Positions 35,648-46,832 of a stretch of DNA of 64,000 bases are shown one piece after another. Under the pieces are notes generated by a model that was not told the origin of the DNA, did no database searches, and was given only the letters and a program-made list of their open reading frames with translations. Position 1 is the first letter of the stretch. Every line of letters begins with the position of its first letter. The DNA is taken from contig OX388307.1 in assembly GCA_947579605.1 (NCBI GenBank), positions 7,169,237 through 7,233,236 on the forward strand. Direction: 5' to 3'. This DNA is from Athripsodes cinereus. Its lineage: Eukaryota; Arthropoda; Insecta; Trichoptera; Leptoceridae. Position numbers and translations under genes: made by a program.

Positions 35648-35916
35648 GGGGTGTTCACATTTGGCGATATGGCCAGGCGAATTTCAAAATATATCGCCAG
35701 GCGAAAAAAAAAATTCGCCAGACATCCATTGATCGTCACACCTGTTCACACAGTCCACCGATTTAGAAACGATCTATCAGATGCGCTTTGATTTTGACAC
35801 TGTTTTCAAAATGGCGGACGTCGAGATGGAGATCGCGAAGTGTTTATTTTTTGTCGAAAATGTTATAGTAGAGGTTATAAGGCGCCTTTTAATTAAGGAA
35901 ACAAACGCCACAAACC
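35648..35916 (-). mobile_element. PIF/Harbinger-like MITE, left part of a split copy
   Basis: Starts GGGGTGTTCACATTTGGCG and matches the reverse complement of the second half of the intact copy at 17015-17555 (for example the stretch containing AAAATGGCGGACGTC). It breaks off at CACAAACC (35909-35916), the 8-bp target duplication of the THAP element. The rest of the same MITE resumes at 45667. Together the halves give about 536 bp, close to the 541 bp of the intact copy. Confidence 0.85.
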
Positions 35917-36152
35917 ATCACCTATCTACATAGAAGCCTAGATCGCGACACGATACCCTCTATCGAGTGATAATAATGTAGGCTAAGGTTTTAGCCTACA
36001 TCGGTTATACGGAGCCACCAAAATCATAGATTAAACCGTACATTGTGCGTACATTCTCCATACCTGCGAGTTGTCGAAAGCATCAGCGCGTGGTTTGAGT
36101 TGTTTGTTTGCTGTGATTATAATATTATATACTGTAATATTTATAATTCAAG

Positions 36153-37072
36153 ATGGTTTATAAGTGTTCTGTTCCAAACTGTAAGGGAAATTACAATAAT
36201 GGACCGAAAGTACACGTGTTTTCTTTCCCTAAAGACGAAAGTCTTAAAGCAAAGTGGGTGCGAGCTATTTGTCGGGAGAACTTTACTCCAACGAGTAATT
36301 CAAAGGTAAATACTATTTGTTTTTAATAATTCTGATAATATACATTGCTGGAGCATTTTTGTGAACAGTTTTCCTATGTTATATTAAAACGAACTATTCG
36401 ATATTTATTATATTTTTCGTAAAAAAACATAACCTCAAATATTGACATCCTCGCTCCCTACAGACCTCGCTGATACATATTTTGAAAACCTTTCGTTGAT
36501 AATCAATATTTTTTTTACCTTGAATCTAGTAATAAACAACTTCGCATTGATATAAAATTATGTAATATAGGTAATTACTTTATCAGCTTGACAGTTCTTT
36601 ATGCAAATACAAAATATTATGTAACTACCAAGTTCCCCATTCCTTATGTCATTGAAACTTGTATGTACACAATTTTGATACTAGGTTTGTATTGCAGGTC
36701 TGCGAACTTCATTTTAAAGAAAATGAAATCGAAAAGGAGTTTTCATATTTTGATGGTACCACTACCGTAACGATGCCAATGAAGAAGGTCTGTCTTTCGA
36801 AGAATGCAGTTCCATCTATCCTCCCGAACTGTCCCAAATACTTGTCGTCGCAATGTCCTGCATCGAGGGAGAGCGCAGAGGAAAGGAGGCTGCGGAAAGA
36901 ACAAGAGCAGTTCAACAAAAGTGTCGCAGCGAGTATCGCAACCAAGGAGGATTACGATGCTTCACGCAGTTTTTCCTCATTTAGCTCATTTGTTATGTGC
37001 ATCGAAAAACGAAAATTTAGTGAGTGGTCAATGTTAAAAACAATTAATATTTTTTATTTGAGTTTGTCATGA
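36153..37072 (+). CDS. THAP-domain protein of the P-like element (exons 36153-36305, 36698-37072)
   Basis: Two exons joined by a 392-bp intron (CAAAG|GTAAAT ... TTGCAG|GTCTGC) give a 175-residue protein. The THAP zinc module (C2CH) is complete: C5 and C10 (CSVPNC), then VCELHF with C53 and H56. The family's invariant Pro (FPKD), Trp (KW), Phe (ENF) and the AVPSI box (88-92) are also present. THAP modules are DNA-binding domains found at the N-terminus of P transposases and in host regulators. Residues 107-134 (SRESAEERRLRKEQEQFNK) are highly charged and probably helical. The catalytic RNase-H fold of a P transposase is absent. Because the gene sits inside the terminal repeats it is taken as element-encoded. 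The layout (THAP plus helix, no catalytic core) resembles the short KP-type P repressors; this is inference. Further 3' exons cannot be excluded. Confidence 0.75.
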
Positions 37073-37507
37073 CTGTTTATTTTTTGATTGAGTTACTGAA
37101 GGCAATTTCAATTATTTTGTACTCGTATATTTTAATTACATAGTTATCACTTCTTGGCCTGTTGGCTAAGATCAAAGTATAGTAGTATATTTTAATAAGT
37201 TATGTAGGTTTAGTAATATGCCATTACAATTAATAATGCAACGTGAAGTCGGAACTTACATATTATTACCTTATTATGAGATGACATATTGTGGAAGTAT
37301 CTTATCAACATAAATATTACATTAAAAATGACCAAATTATATCTTCTCATTGGATAAGATGTATTAACATATTATGATACATATTATATTCTAGAAAAAT
37401 TAAAAACAATTATTATTATTAATTTGAGTTTATCATGACTGTTTATTTTTTGATAGAGATAATGAAGGCAATTTAAATTATTTTGCACTCATATATTTTT
37501 AATTAGT
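37038..37507 (+). repeat. ~110-bp direct duplication inside the THAP element
   Basis: About 37038-37147 and 37390-37507 are diverged copies sharing TCATGACTGTTTATTTTTTGA and GAAGGCAATTT. The 3' end of the THAP reading frame (stop at 37070-37072) lies in the first copy. The segment between them holds the U2-like fragment. Confidence 0.75.
37146..37184 (+). pseudogene. Truncated U2 snRNA-like fragment
   Basis: The string ATCACTTCTTGGCCTGTTGG followed by CTAAGATCAAAGTATAGTA matches the conserved 5' end of U2 snRNA, including the branch-site-recognition neighbourhood, with about four changes over 39 bases. The match stops abruptly and no U2 body follows. It is a 3'-truncated pseudogene or U2-derived retroposon end, not a functional RNA. 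Confidence 0.7.
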
Positions 37508-37642
37508 TATGTACTATCAAAACTATTGCATCGTTATGTACTTATTTGAACATAAATAAATATGTCAATGAAAATAACCTTTTTTTTCTTTCAACCCAAA
37601 TTACATGCAAAAATTTGATTATCACACTACCTCCCTATATAT

Positions 37643-39061
37643 TGTAGCGATATTTTTATATCACTATAGAAAAATGATTTTGTTCGTTGGCAAGACAGAA
37701 ATTGATAACGCGACGCCGCGCATGCGTGGTGGGAGGATTTCTCAATATTGGCGGTCGAAAGCAAAATGCTTCCTCTTTTGTATTCGACATTCCAAATTGG
37801 CAGATCGCAAAATGCGATAGTGAATATTAAGGTTTAAAAAAAAAAAACCTTACCATTTTAAAATGGTTGATTAATGTATAAATTAGTTGTAGAAATGTGT
37901 TCTATTTGTCGATGGACAGTTTAATCATATTTAATTATTAAAATCAGTGGTAATTCAGGCCGTCATCAAAAATATGGTGAGTCTAAATTGTTACAATTAT
38001 ATTTTCGATGAGAGAAATTTCGTTGTTTAATAAAATAAACCGAAACATAGTTTGATAAATACTAATTACGTTGTCCTTTAATGTTTAAGGATGTACGGCT
38101 TTCAGTACCGGAATGAATTTCTCAGTTATTCAGGATACGCCGCAGTACTAGAATGAATTCAAGTTATGTCTTAGTACCAGCATGAATTTCTCAATTATTC
38201 AGGATATATCTTGTTACCAAAATAAATTCTTCAGTTAACAAGAGAATAAATATCTTTCAATTATCAAGATGCTGACTTCCTCTAATACCAGAATAAACCT
38301 TATGTACCTATCAGGAAGGAACCTTCAATTTCGGGAAACGGGAAGTGAAGTGGAACTCGAAGGAAGATAAATTGATCAGGTTGTTCTCATTCATTCATAA
38401 TTATATATAAATATTTTGTTCTAAAGTTAATGTAGATTGTATAATCAAACAGAGTTTGATAACTTTATGATATATGTAGGTCGTTTCTGAAAAGAAAGGG
38501 TAGGAGGTAAGGATGATGTGCCACAATCATTATTTAATTTTAAACTTTTAATCTAAGGGTTAGTTAGATTGCCACATAGCAAATGATTAACAAGGTTTTA
38601 ATCTTTTACTATTTTACTGTCGAGAAAGTTTATATAAAATGTATGTAAATTCATTGACCATACCAAAGGTGTCACCGAATACTGGAGGTTTGGAATAAAT
38701 TGAAAAGAAAATAATGAAATAGCAATTTTATTTTGTTTCTGAATCTTTCCTTCTTATTGGGGATTGTTGGAAGGCACCGTTGATTTAATGGCAATATGCA
38801 TTGTTGAATTTATAGAGAGAAAAGTCTTGAAGTCTTTGTGATAAGATCTGGGTTAACCCATTCGACCCTGAGCATTTATCGTATAGTCAATTGTACTTTC
38901 CAATACTCTTTGTTTTATTTTTGAAATCTCTACCGACTGAGCTAAAAATTATTTTTTTGAGATTGTGATAATTGATTATTTTACCTTGTACCATGAGGGG
39001 TACAAGGTAAAAGAGCGCATGAGAGCGCAAGAATAAAAAGTATATGCAAAAGTCCGTCGCA
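37643..39061 (+). repeat. Left LTR (1,419 bp)
   Basis: Begins TGTAGCGATATTTTTATATC, itself a small hairpin, and ends GTCCGTCGCA. It contains the 16-bp palindrome ACCATTTTAAAATGGT preceded by AAGGTTT(A)nAAACCTT. It also has three or four degenerate ~55-bp direct repeats with GAATGAATT (about 38110-38250). The position offset to the right LTR is a constant 6,372 from first to last base, so there are no net indels. Confidence 0.92.
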
Positions 39062-39354
39062 TATTCATGGCGCCCAAAGTGTCAGCCGACCTTTATAGAA
39101 TTTAAAGACGAATTAAATTTTGGTGGCAGAAGGGTCACATATTCATGTCACCCAAAGTGTCAGCCAACCTTTGTAGAATTTAGGTTGAATTGAATTTTGG
39201 TGGCAGAGGGGTCACATATTCATGTTGCCCAAAGTGTCAGCCAACCTTTATGTGATTTAAGTCGAATTGAATTTTGGTGGCAGAGGGGTCACATATTCAT
39301 GTCACCCAAAATGTCAGCCAACCTTTGTAGAATGTAAAGACGCGCTGAACCCAA
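39060..39354 (+). repeat. Primer-binding region in ~77-bp tandem repeats
   Basis: CATATTCATG recurs at 39060, 39138, 39215 and 39292 (spacing 78, 77, 77). Each unit continues with CCCAAAGTGTCAGCC, and most end in TTTTGGTGGCAGAGGGGTCA. The first unit overlaps the last two bases of the left LTR. A further orphan TTTTGGTGGCAGAAGGGT lies at about 39515. Confidence 0.9.
39068..39085 (+). promoter_or_regulatory. Candidate primer binding site
   Basis: TGGCGCCCAAAGTGTCAG starts six bases after the LTR, with the TGG expected to pair with the CCA 3' end of a tRNA. Later repeat units read TGTCACCC or TGTTGCCC at this point, so only the first keeps TGGCGCC. The tRNA was not identified. Confidence 0.6.
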
Positions 39355-40932
39355 AAATTTTATTACTTAGACTCAAGATTTTTAGTAATTGTCTAATCTG
39401 GTATCTTGAATACAAAAGAGCATTCATTAATAGTTGTAAGTAGAATAAGTTTTGTTTTAGAAAAAAAAAAAAGTTTTAAAAATTTTAATTTATGTGGCAA
39501 AATTAATATTTGAATTTTGGTGGCAGAAGGGTTAAATTGTATTTCGATTTTAATTTTACAAATTATATTTGGTTATCAGTATAAAAAAATTGTAACATAA
39601 TGTTTAAAAAATACTGTAGGTAAATTAAAAAAGAATGAAAAATTTTGAATATGTAACAAAACATTTTTTTTCAGAGTCGCGGTAGTTAAATATATTTATT
39701 GAATATGTAACATAATGAAAAAAAAGAATATTTATGGGTAGACTCAATATTTTATTATTATTTTAATTTGTTGAGTTAATATTATTTAGCACGCTTTGAG
39801 ATGATTGATTGAAGAAGGGAATTTAGTCAAAAAAAATATATGTTAATTTTTAAATTGTTTGAAAATATTTTAGAATAATTTTGTTCGTGGAATACCTAAT
39901 AAAAAAAAATGTTAGATAAAAATTTATCTATTTTATCAATTTATTTGGTTGATTTTGTTTTGAGTTTTCATAAAATTGAATGGTATTACCATAGTCAATA
40001 AAATAAAATTTTGTTAAAAAAGTAAAAGAAGTGTGAAAAATGATTTTTGAATTTGATATTTAATGTGTTTTAAAAAAATATGTTCTAGCTCAAATTGCTG
40101 ATTGGAAATGTGTGATAAGATATGGAAAGACGAAACCCAACATCATGTCAAAATACAGAAAGCTGATTGCGAGTTTTAATTTTATTCAAAAAAAGGAGTA
40201 TACCTATTAACTTATTAAACAACCTTCTGGTGAGTTTTTATTATATTTTAAATTGAAAATTTATTTGATTGATTGCCTTGTCTGAATTCTTCTCATACTT
40301 CTGGTACGGCTATTGCAACTCACAACTAAGGAATACGTTGAACAAAGTAGATTTAATTTTAAATTAAAAAAAAAATAAATAAAGAAAATAATTTATTTTG
40401 AGCATTGTCCGATTCTGAAATAAATATGTATGATTAGAATTTTTATACGAAAATAATATTATTATTATTCTGATGCTATTCCGTACATACTGTGATAGGA
40501 AGGTACTTTTCTCTCCAACGCATAATAATTGTTAATCACTTTAGTTAGAAAGAGACGGAAGATTGTAAAGCGGACGGAAGACACAAAGGTATGGATTTCA
40601 ATGTTTTAATATCGAATGATAATATTTATATATAGGGTAAACTATACTATTATGGACGTAGTAGATTGTTGATATTTTTACATAATCAATTTAACACGAT
40701 AAAGTCGTTTCAAATAATTCTAATATGGATATATTAAATCAATGTGGAGATTGAAACTTTAATATTAATGATATTAGTTTATATAGATATGGGGATATTT
40801 AAGAGTAATTTTGAATAACGGAAGACTTTAATATTTAATGTATTATTTCTTTTAAAATATTTTTTTTTGAAAATTTTTGAATTGTGGATTAGCATATTTT
40901 AGTTCAATAGATAGGTAATTTAGAAATTCAAA

Positions 40933-42018
40933 ATGGCGGATAAGGAAATAAATAAAGAAGAGAAGATGGAAGAAAGCAAAGTGGAAAGTAAACCGTCATC
41001 GAGTAATTCATTTATAAATGTAAAATCGTATATCAGGAAGTTAAATAATAACAGAAAAACAATTAAGAAAACGAATAGTAGTAAATCTCTTGTGAAAACA
41101 AATGCAGAACCAGTAGAAAAATTTATTGATCCTAGAAAGTTCAATATAACATACAGTGGTGCAGGAAGCCCAATTGAATTTATCCAAAGATTGAAAGAAT
41201 TAGCTAAAGTATATAACGTAAATGATGGAACATTATTGCGATATTTACCCATTTTATTAACTGATAAAGCATTAACATGGTTCAGAACTATAGGTATAGA
41301 GAATGATTGGGATGTTTTTGAATTGAAATTTTTAAAACGTTTTGAAGGAACAAACACACAACGCACACTGAGAATTAATTTGATGACAGCCAAGCAAAGA
41401 AACGGTGAGAGTGCTTCAGATTACATAATCGATTTACTCAATAAAAATAACTACCTAAGTCCACCAATAGATGAGGAAGAATTGCTAGATATTGCAGTTC
41501 ACGGCTTGAATGCGGAATATGCAAGTATTGTGACATCATCAAGAGTTGACGATATGGAAGATTTGGTGACGATCTGTACCAGGTTCGAGACGTTGACAAT
41601 GAATAACGAACTGAAGAAATCTAATTATAAGACAAAATTATTTGAATTAAAGAAGGACGAAGCAGTGTCTGGGACGTTGACAGATAAAGACAACGACACA
41701 GGGTTTAGAGCTTGTTGCAGTAGAACTTGCAGATCTTCAAACAACGAAAATGAGGAGAGACAACAAACACGGAATGGCCGTGACAGTAATCAAAGGTACC
41801 AACATGAAGATGGTAACAAGAATGGTAGCAAGGGAGTATTTGATCGACAAGGGTCAAATAGGAAGGATATAATTTGTAGATTTTGTAACAAACCCGGACA
41901 TGTATATATAAATTGTTTTGCAAGACTAAGGCAAAACAGGGATGTGAATCCCAATAACAAATTTTATAACGTAAAAACGGAAATGCAACGACAAGACGAA
42001 AGAAAGGGAGAAAATTAG
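40933..42018 (+). CDS. gag: Gag polyprotein of the LTR retrotransposon
   Basis: 361-residue structural protein expected to form the retrotransposon particle and bind its RNA. The N-terminus (1-70) is charged and disordered (Lys/Glu/Ser/Asn-rich). About 75-230 resembles the Ty3-type capsid domain, with the LTDKALTWFR and F..KFLKRFEG core and GESASDYI. The C-terminal part is Asn/Arg/Gln-rich and holds one zinc knuckle, C315-x2-C318-x4-H323-x4-C328. The ATG has context CAAAATGG. The stop is followed 40 bp later by a run of about 19 A. There is no Asp-Thr/Ser-Gly protease motif and no frameshift continuation into pol. The frame is intact, which fits recent activity or use of the protein in trans. 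Confidence 0.88.
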   Translation: MADKEINKEEKMEESKVESKPSSSNSFINVKSYIRKLNNNRKTIKKTNSSKSLVKTNAEPVEKFIDPRKFNITYSGAGSPIEFIQRLKELAKVYNVNDGTLLRYLPILLTDKALTWFRTIGIENDWDVFELKFLKRFEGTNTQRTLRINLMTAKQRNGESASDYIIDLLNKNNYLSPPIDEEELLDIAVHGLNAEYASIVTSSRVDDMEDLVTICTRFETLTMNNELKKSNYKTKLFELKKDEAVSGTLTDKDNDTGFRACCSRTCRSSNNENEERQQTRNGRDSNQRYQHEDGNKNGSKGVFDRQGSNRKDIICRFCNKPGHVYINCFARLRQNRDVNPNNKFYNVKTEMQRQDERKGEN

Positions 42019-44014
42019 AAGACGAAGACGTCTGAAAATTGAAATATAATGTAAATAAAAAAAAAAAAAAAAAAACTGTAAAAATTTTAGTTAGGTATTA
42101 TAGGATATAGCTATTTAAGTTTAATGAAATGGGGAAAAGGAGATGAATTTGATAAAAAAAATTTACGTAGTAAATAGTACGTAGAATTACGAAAGAGTAG
42201 GGTTGGATAAAATTAAAAAGAAAAAAATCGCTTCGCAAAATCATTTGGATTCTTCGATAATATGAACTCTACGCGAGTACATAATACAGAAAGGGTCAGA
42301 TAAAAAGGTGAGGTAAGAATATGATTCTCCGTAAGATGGGTCATGTGTTATAATGTCATTATTGGGATGTGTAATGATTTGTATTGAAAGTTTGTAGTAT
42401 GCATAAAGGCATAATCTCTGATACGAGTGTGTCAAGCTATACGCGGTGTATACATTTATAAACTAGGGATACGAGTTAGCAAGACGTATATAGAAGTATG
42501 CGTAGTGCTTATATGATATGATAGTAAAAGTGGATGCATGCGCAAGGGATGAGTATTGGGTCATGGTTTATGAATTCCAATAAGAGAAGTTTGTAATCTA
42601 AGATGAGAGTTGATCATTCCGTCTTGTCAAAACGTTTTGTGGGTCTAATTATGAATCAAATGAAAGTAGTAGGTATGTAGGCGGTGAAAGGGGAAAAAGA
42701 TAGACGAAGGATGAAAGTGAATGATTGTAATAGAATGAAAGTAAGGATTTGCAACGTTGATAAATGATAGGTTTGTAGTACTCAATAGTCTCGCGATTTA
42801 AAGTCAAATAGTAAAAGGGGAATTTGAAAATGAAATATGTCGAGAAGGTCAAATGTTGATGTTCGTTATATCTCTTTTGTGAGTATATTGACTATGTAAT
42901 TTTCAATATGAAAGTGGAAATATTAAAAAAAAAAAATATAGAGATAGGTAATGTGAGAAAATGTAGATAATGGAGTTATAGTATACATAATTTAAATCGG
43001 GGATACGGTGGTAAAGAAGAGAATCCTTAATTATCTCCATAAAAAAACGAGTAATTACGAAATAATTGTGTATACGATTGTTAAATTCATTTAACAAAGT
43101 AGAGAAACTTATATTATGAAATGGGGTCGTTGATTAGAAATTTTCGAAAGAAAATATATTAGTAAAGTACGTAATTTTACGGATAAAAGGGAAATAAAAA
43201 AAGAAAGGGATTGAGAACCTTTGGTTGTAGTTGCATGTGCTTATCTGAGGAGAGATGGGAGAATAAGACATGGCAGGAAAATGGAATTGATGATAAATTG
43301 ATATTTTCATACATGAAAATAGAAAGGAAAATGACATGATGTTGAAGTGAGTCAATTCAAAAAGGTTGAATCAAATATTTTTAATGTTATATAAAATATA
43401 AATGCATAATATACAGACAGATTTTAATGTATTTGAATGTTGAATAAAAAAAAAAGAAGGCACAAAATGTATATAGTTTAGATATAAGAAATTTTAATAT
43501 AATTTGTTATGTAGCTAAGGAAAATGTGGCAAATCATATGAGCTTGTAGTAGAAGATATTTGAATATTGTGGCACAAAACAATTTAAAATAAATGTAGTA
43601 GATCTGAAAAGATATTTAGTAAATGTAACAAAATGGAAATGTATTATTTAATATATAAGTGTAATTTATAAATGCAAAGATAAGATGAGAACTGCACTGG
43701 TTTAGAAATTATTTTCTTATCATTAAGTACTTATTATTTACGGGTATTTTTGTTCATTTTGGAAGTCGTTTGACCCGAATATTCGGAAACGAATGTAAAT
43801 TAAAGTTTTAAAATTTAAACGAAACCAAGATTGGCGCCTATGGAATTACAGTTTTTCTTTAAAAGAAAAGGCTGGGCCCAGTGCAGTGCTTAGATTAATC
43901 TTTAAAAAAAAAAGGTAGAGTAAGTTATAGGGTTGATGAGAACATAGAACGAGAATAACCTGATATAAAAAAAAATAGCTTCACTATTTTTTTTGGTGGG
44001 CGTGGGTGGTAATA
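42019..44014 (+). other. Non-coding 3' internal region of the LTR element
   Basis: About 2 kb with a strongly purine-rich + strand. The only sizeable open frames are on the minus strand, are Tyr/Phe/Ser/Ile-rich, and come from the lack of TTA/CTA/TCA on the + strand. The G-rich stretch GGTGGGCGTGGGTGGTAATA abuts the right LTR where a polypurine tract is expected. It is interrupted by pyrimidines and could fold as a weak G-quadruplex. Confidence 0.6.
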
Positions 44015-45433
44015 TGTAGCGATATTTTTATATCACTATAGAAAAATGATTTTGTTCGTTGGCAAGACAGAAATTGATAACGCGACGCCGCGCATGCGTG
44101 GTGGGAGGATTTCTCAATATTGGCGGTCGAAAGCAAAATGCTTCCTCTTTTGTATTCGACATTCCAAATTGGCAGATCGCAAAATGCGATAGTGAATATT
44201 AAGGTTTAAAAAAAAAAAACCTTACCATTTTAAAATGGTTGATTAATGTATAAATTAGTTGTAGAAATGTGTTCTATTTGTCGATGGACAGTTTAATCAT
44301 ATTTAATTATTAAAATCAGTGGTAATTCAGGCCGTCATCAAAAATATGGTGAGTCTAAATTGTTACAATTATATTTTCGATGAGAGAAATTTCGTTGTTT
44401 AATAAAATAAACCGAAACATAGTTTGATAAATACTAATTACGTTGTCCTTTAATGTTTAAGGATGTACGGCTTTCAGTACCGGAATGAATTTCTCAGTTA
44501 TTCAGGATACGCCGCAGTACTAGAATGAATTCAAGTTATGTCTTAGTACCAGCATGAATTTCTCAATTATTCAGGATATATCTTGTTACCAAAATAAATT
44601 CTTCAGTTAACAAGAGAATAAATATCTTTCAATTATCAAGATGCTGACTTCCTCTAATACCAGAATAAACCTTATGTACCTATCAGGAAGGAACCTTCAA
44701 TTTCGGGAAACGGGAAGTGAAGTGGAACTCGAAGGAAGATAAATTGATCAGGTTGTTCTCATTCATTCATAATTATATATAAATATTTTGTTCTAAAGTT
44801 AATGTAGATTGTATAATCAAACAGAGTTTGATAACTTTATGATATATGTAGGTCGTTTCTGAAAAGAAAGGGTAGGAGGTAAGGATGATGTGCCACAATC
44901 ATTATTTAATTTTAAACTTTTAATCTAAGGGTTAGTTAGATTGCCACATAGCAAATGATTAACAAGGTTTTAATCTTTTACTATTTTACTGTCGAGAAAG
45001 TTTATATAAAATGTATGTAAATTCATTGACCATACCAAAGGTGTCACCGAATACTGGAGGTTTGGAATAAATTGAAAAGAAAATAATGAAATAGCAATTT
45101 TATTTTGTTTCTGAATCTTTCCTTCTTATTGGGGATTGTTGGAAGGCACCGTTGATTTAATGGCAATATGCATTGTTGAATTTATAGAGAGAAAAGTCTT
45201 GAAGTCTTTGTGATAAGATCTGGGTTAACCCATTCGACCCTGAGCATTTATCGTATAGTCAATTGTACTTTCCAATACTCTTTGTTTTATTTTTGAAATC
45301 TCTACCGACTGAGCTAAAAATTATTTTTTTGAGATTGTGATAATTGATTATTTTACCTTGTACCATGAGGGGTACAAGGTAAAAGAGCGCATGAGAGCGC
45401 AAGAATAAAAAGTATATGCAAAAGTCCGTCGCA
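44015..45433 (+). repeat. Right LTR (1,419 bp)
   Basis: Same length as the left LTR, and I found no difference on side-by-side reading. Followed at 45434-45437 by the ATAT duplication. Confidence 0.92.
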
Positions 45434-45666
45434 ATATGGAAATAATCTAACCTGCAAGAAATATTGCAATCTTAATCTATAAAACAAAATATTATATAAA
45501 TTAAATGGATATTTTTTCTACATCTATTAGGATTGTTATTCCTGAACATCTGTGTAAGTATTAATATGATTTTATGTAGCTGTCATACTGACTTTTAAAG
45601 TACCTATAGCCTAGATGGCGGCCATTTTGTTTTGGTTGTCCAGGCTTACTATGTAGATAGGTGATG

Positions 45667-45941
45667 CACAAACCAACAACAAAGATAACAACTGTCACGA
45701 AGCGGGAAACATTATAAAATTTATAGGTTATAAAGTTTTTACGATAGATACGAACGCCGCGCACATCTGCGCATGCGCAAATCGTTCAATCGGCCGAAAA
45801 AGTTGGAAGGTGGTCAACTCGAGACGATATCGTTTCTACTGGTTTTTTTCGTTTCAGACTAGCTGTCATTTTGTTCACACGGTTCAAATGGCTGGCAATA
45901 TTTTGGTGCCGTGGCGATATTCGCCAAAGTGAGAACATCAC
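45667..45941 (-). mobile_element. PIF/Harbinger-like MITE, right part of the split copy
   Basis: Begins with the second CACAAACC and continues with the sequence that follows that octamer in the uninterrupted copy (AACAACAAAGATAACA). It runs to the degenerate terminal repeat TTCGCCAAAGTGAGAACATC. This makes the MITE the outermost and oldest layer of the nest. Confidence 0.85.
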
Positions 45942-46832
45942 ATTACCTATGTAGTCGATCCACTATAGACGACTTTTCGAGAAAGTATCAATTTTTGTAG
46001 CTAATATACGCAATGACATGTTGCTGCTGCTGTAAGTAAAATGGGTACCTACTTGTGTCGCGTCGTGAAGATTAAGAAGTAGATCGGAAACGGGTGAGAT
46101 CTAATGCAGGATCACTCGATTAAAAGTCCGGAACTGAACTATCAGACTACCGACTACCACTGACCTATCATCATCATCGCCCTCAACGCTCCTCTCGGAA
46201 GCACAGGGCAGAAACCAGCCTCCTCCATTCAGACCGTCTCTGTGCCAATTGCGTCACCTCTTTCCACGACATTCCTTGCGCTCTGATATCGTTGTCATAG
46301 GAACGGTGTATTGTGAAACCACTGACCTATATCATATAGAATAGTAACGCAGTACTGATTTTCATTAGATATTCATTGTGTCGAAACCCAGAAAAAAAAA
46401 CAATCAAACTGATCTCTTATTAGATATTCATTGTGTCGAAACCCAGAAAAAAAAACAATCAAACTGATCTCCAGTACTGTGCAAAACGCACAGCACGCGG
46501 GGATGCGTCAAAAATATCCTCCATAGTGCATGTGATAGGGCACAATGGACATTCCAACAAGTGTGGCATGGTCTGTGCTGCACCACATTCACACGCTCCA
46601 GATACGTCTTGTAGAGTCCCATCATAATATAATATTATTATGTTTATTCACTCCGTAACATAACAATGCTAATAGTCTCTTTAGTACTTATCTTAAGTAT
46701 TGCTCATTACCCGACAAAGTCATAAAAGGACCCCTAAAATAAAAATAAAAAACAATCAACGTCCTTCAAGCCTTGTAACACCAACTTGTTTGGTCGCATT
46801 ACCGATATTTCCTCTGAATTCATAGTCTATAC
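45942..46832. other. LINE debris, no gene
   Basis: 46164-46320: LINE 3' end (CTCTCGGAAGCACAGGGCAG), repeated inverted at about 47538-47640. 46364-46473: a 55-bp exact tandem duplication. 46465-46625 (minus): degenerate LINE C-terminus reading QTMPHLLECPLCP and AVRFAQYW. Confidence 0.65.

Larger units (their letters stand above)
37643..45433 (+). mobile_element. Gag-only (non-autonomous) Ty3/Gypsy-type LTR retrotransposon
   Basis: Complete element of 7,791 bp: left LTR 37643-39061, internal region 39062-44014, right LTR 44015-45433. It is flanked by the 4-bp duplication ATAT (37639-37642 and 45434-45437). LTRs start TG and end CA. The sole coding region is gag (40933-42018). About 2 kb downstream of gag and 1.9 kb upstream have no long + strand frame and no protease, RT, RNase H or integrase motif. 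The 4-bp duplication and Gag type point to the Ty3/Gypsy superfamily. The two LTRs read as identical, so insertion was recent and must have used another element's polymerase. Confidence 0.9.
35917..45666 (+). mobile_element. P-superfamily-like DNA element with THAP gene, interrupted by LTR retrotransposon
   Basis: Both ends are inverted copies of CATCACCTATCTACATAG followed, after a one-base indel, by AAGCCT. They are flanked by an 8-bp duplication CACAAACC (35909-35916 and 45667-45674), verified against the uninterrupted MITE copy at 17 kb. Removing the nested retrotransposon leaves about 1,955 bp. An 8-bp duplication, CA-starting ends and a THAP-domain gene are hallmarks of the P superfamily. 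No RNase-H-like transposase core is seen, so this is a non-autonomous, internally deleted derivative. Near the left end is a 9-10-bp hairpin (GTAGGCTAA ... TTTAGCCTAC, about 35979-36000). AGCCTAGAT lies just inside both ends and may be a binding site (inference). Confidence 0.8.

Noticed and set aside
40920..41393. 157-residue minus-strand frame opposite gag
   Set aside because: Antisense shadow of the gag coding sequence; hydrophobic composition is forced by gag codons.
42241..43355. Four minus-strand open frames in the LTR element
   Set aside because: They reflect a purine-rich + strand that lacks TTA/CTA/TCA. Composition is Tyr/Phe/Ser/Ile-rich without motifs. No pol or env features.
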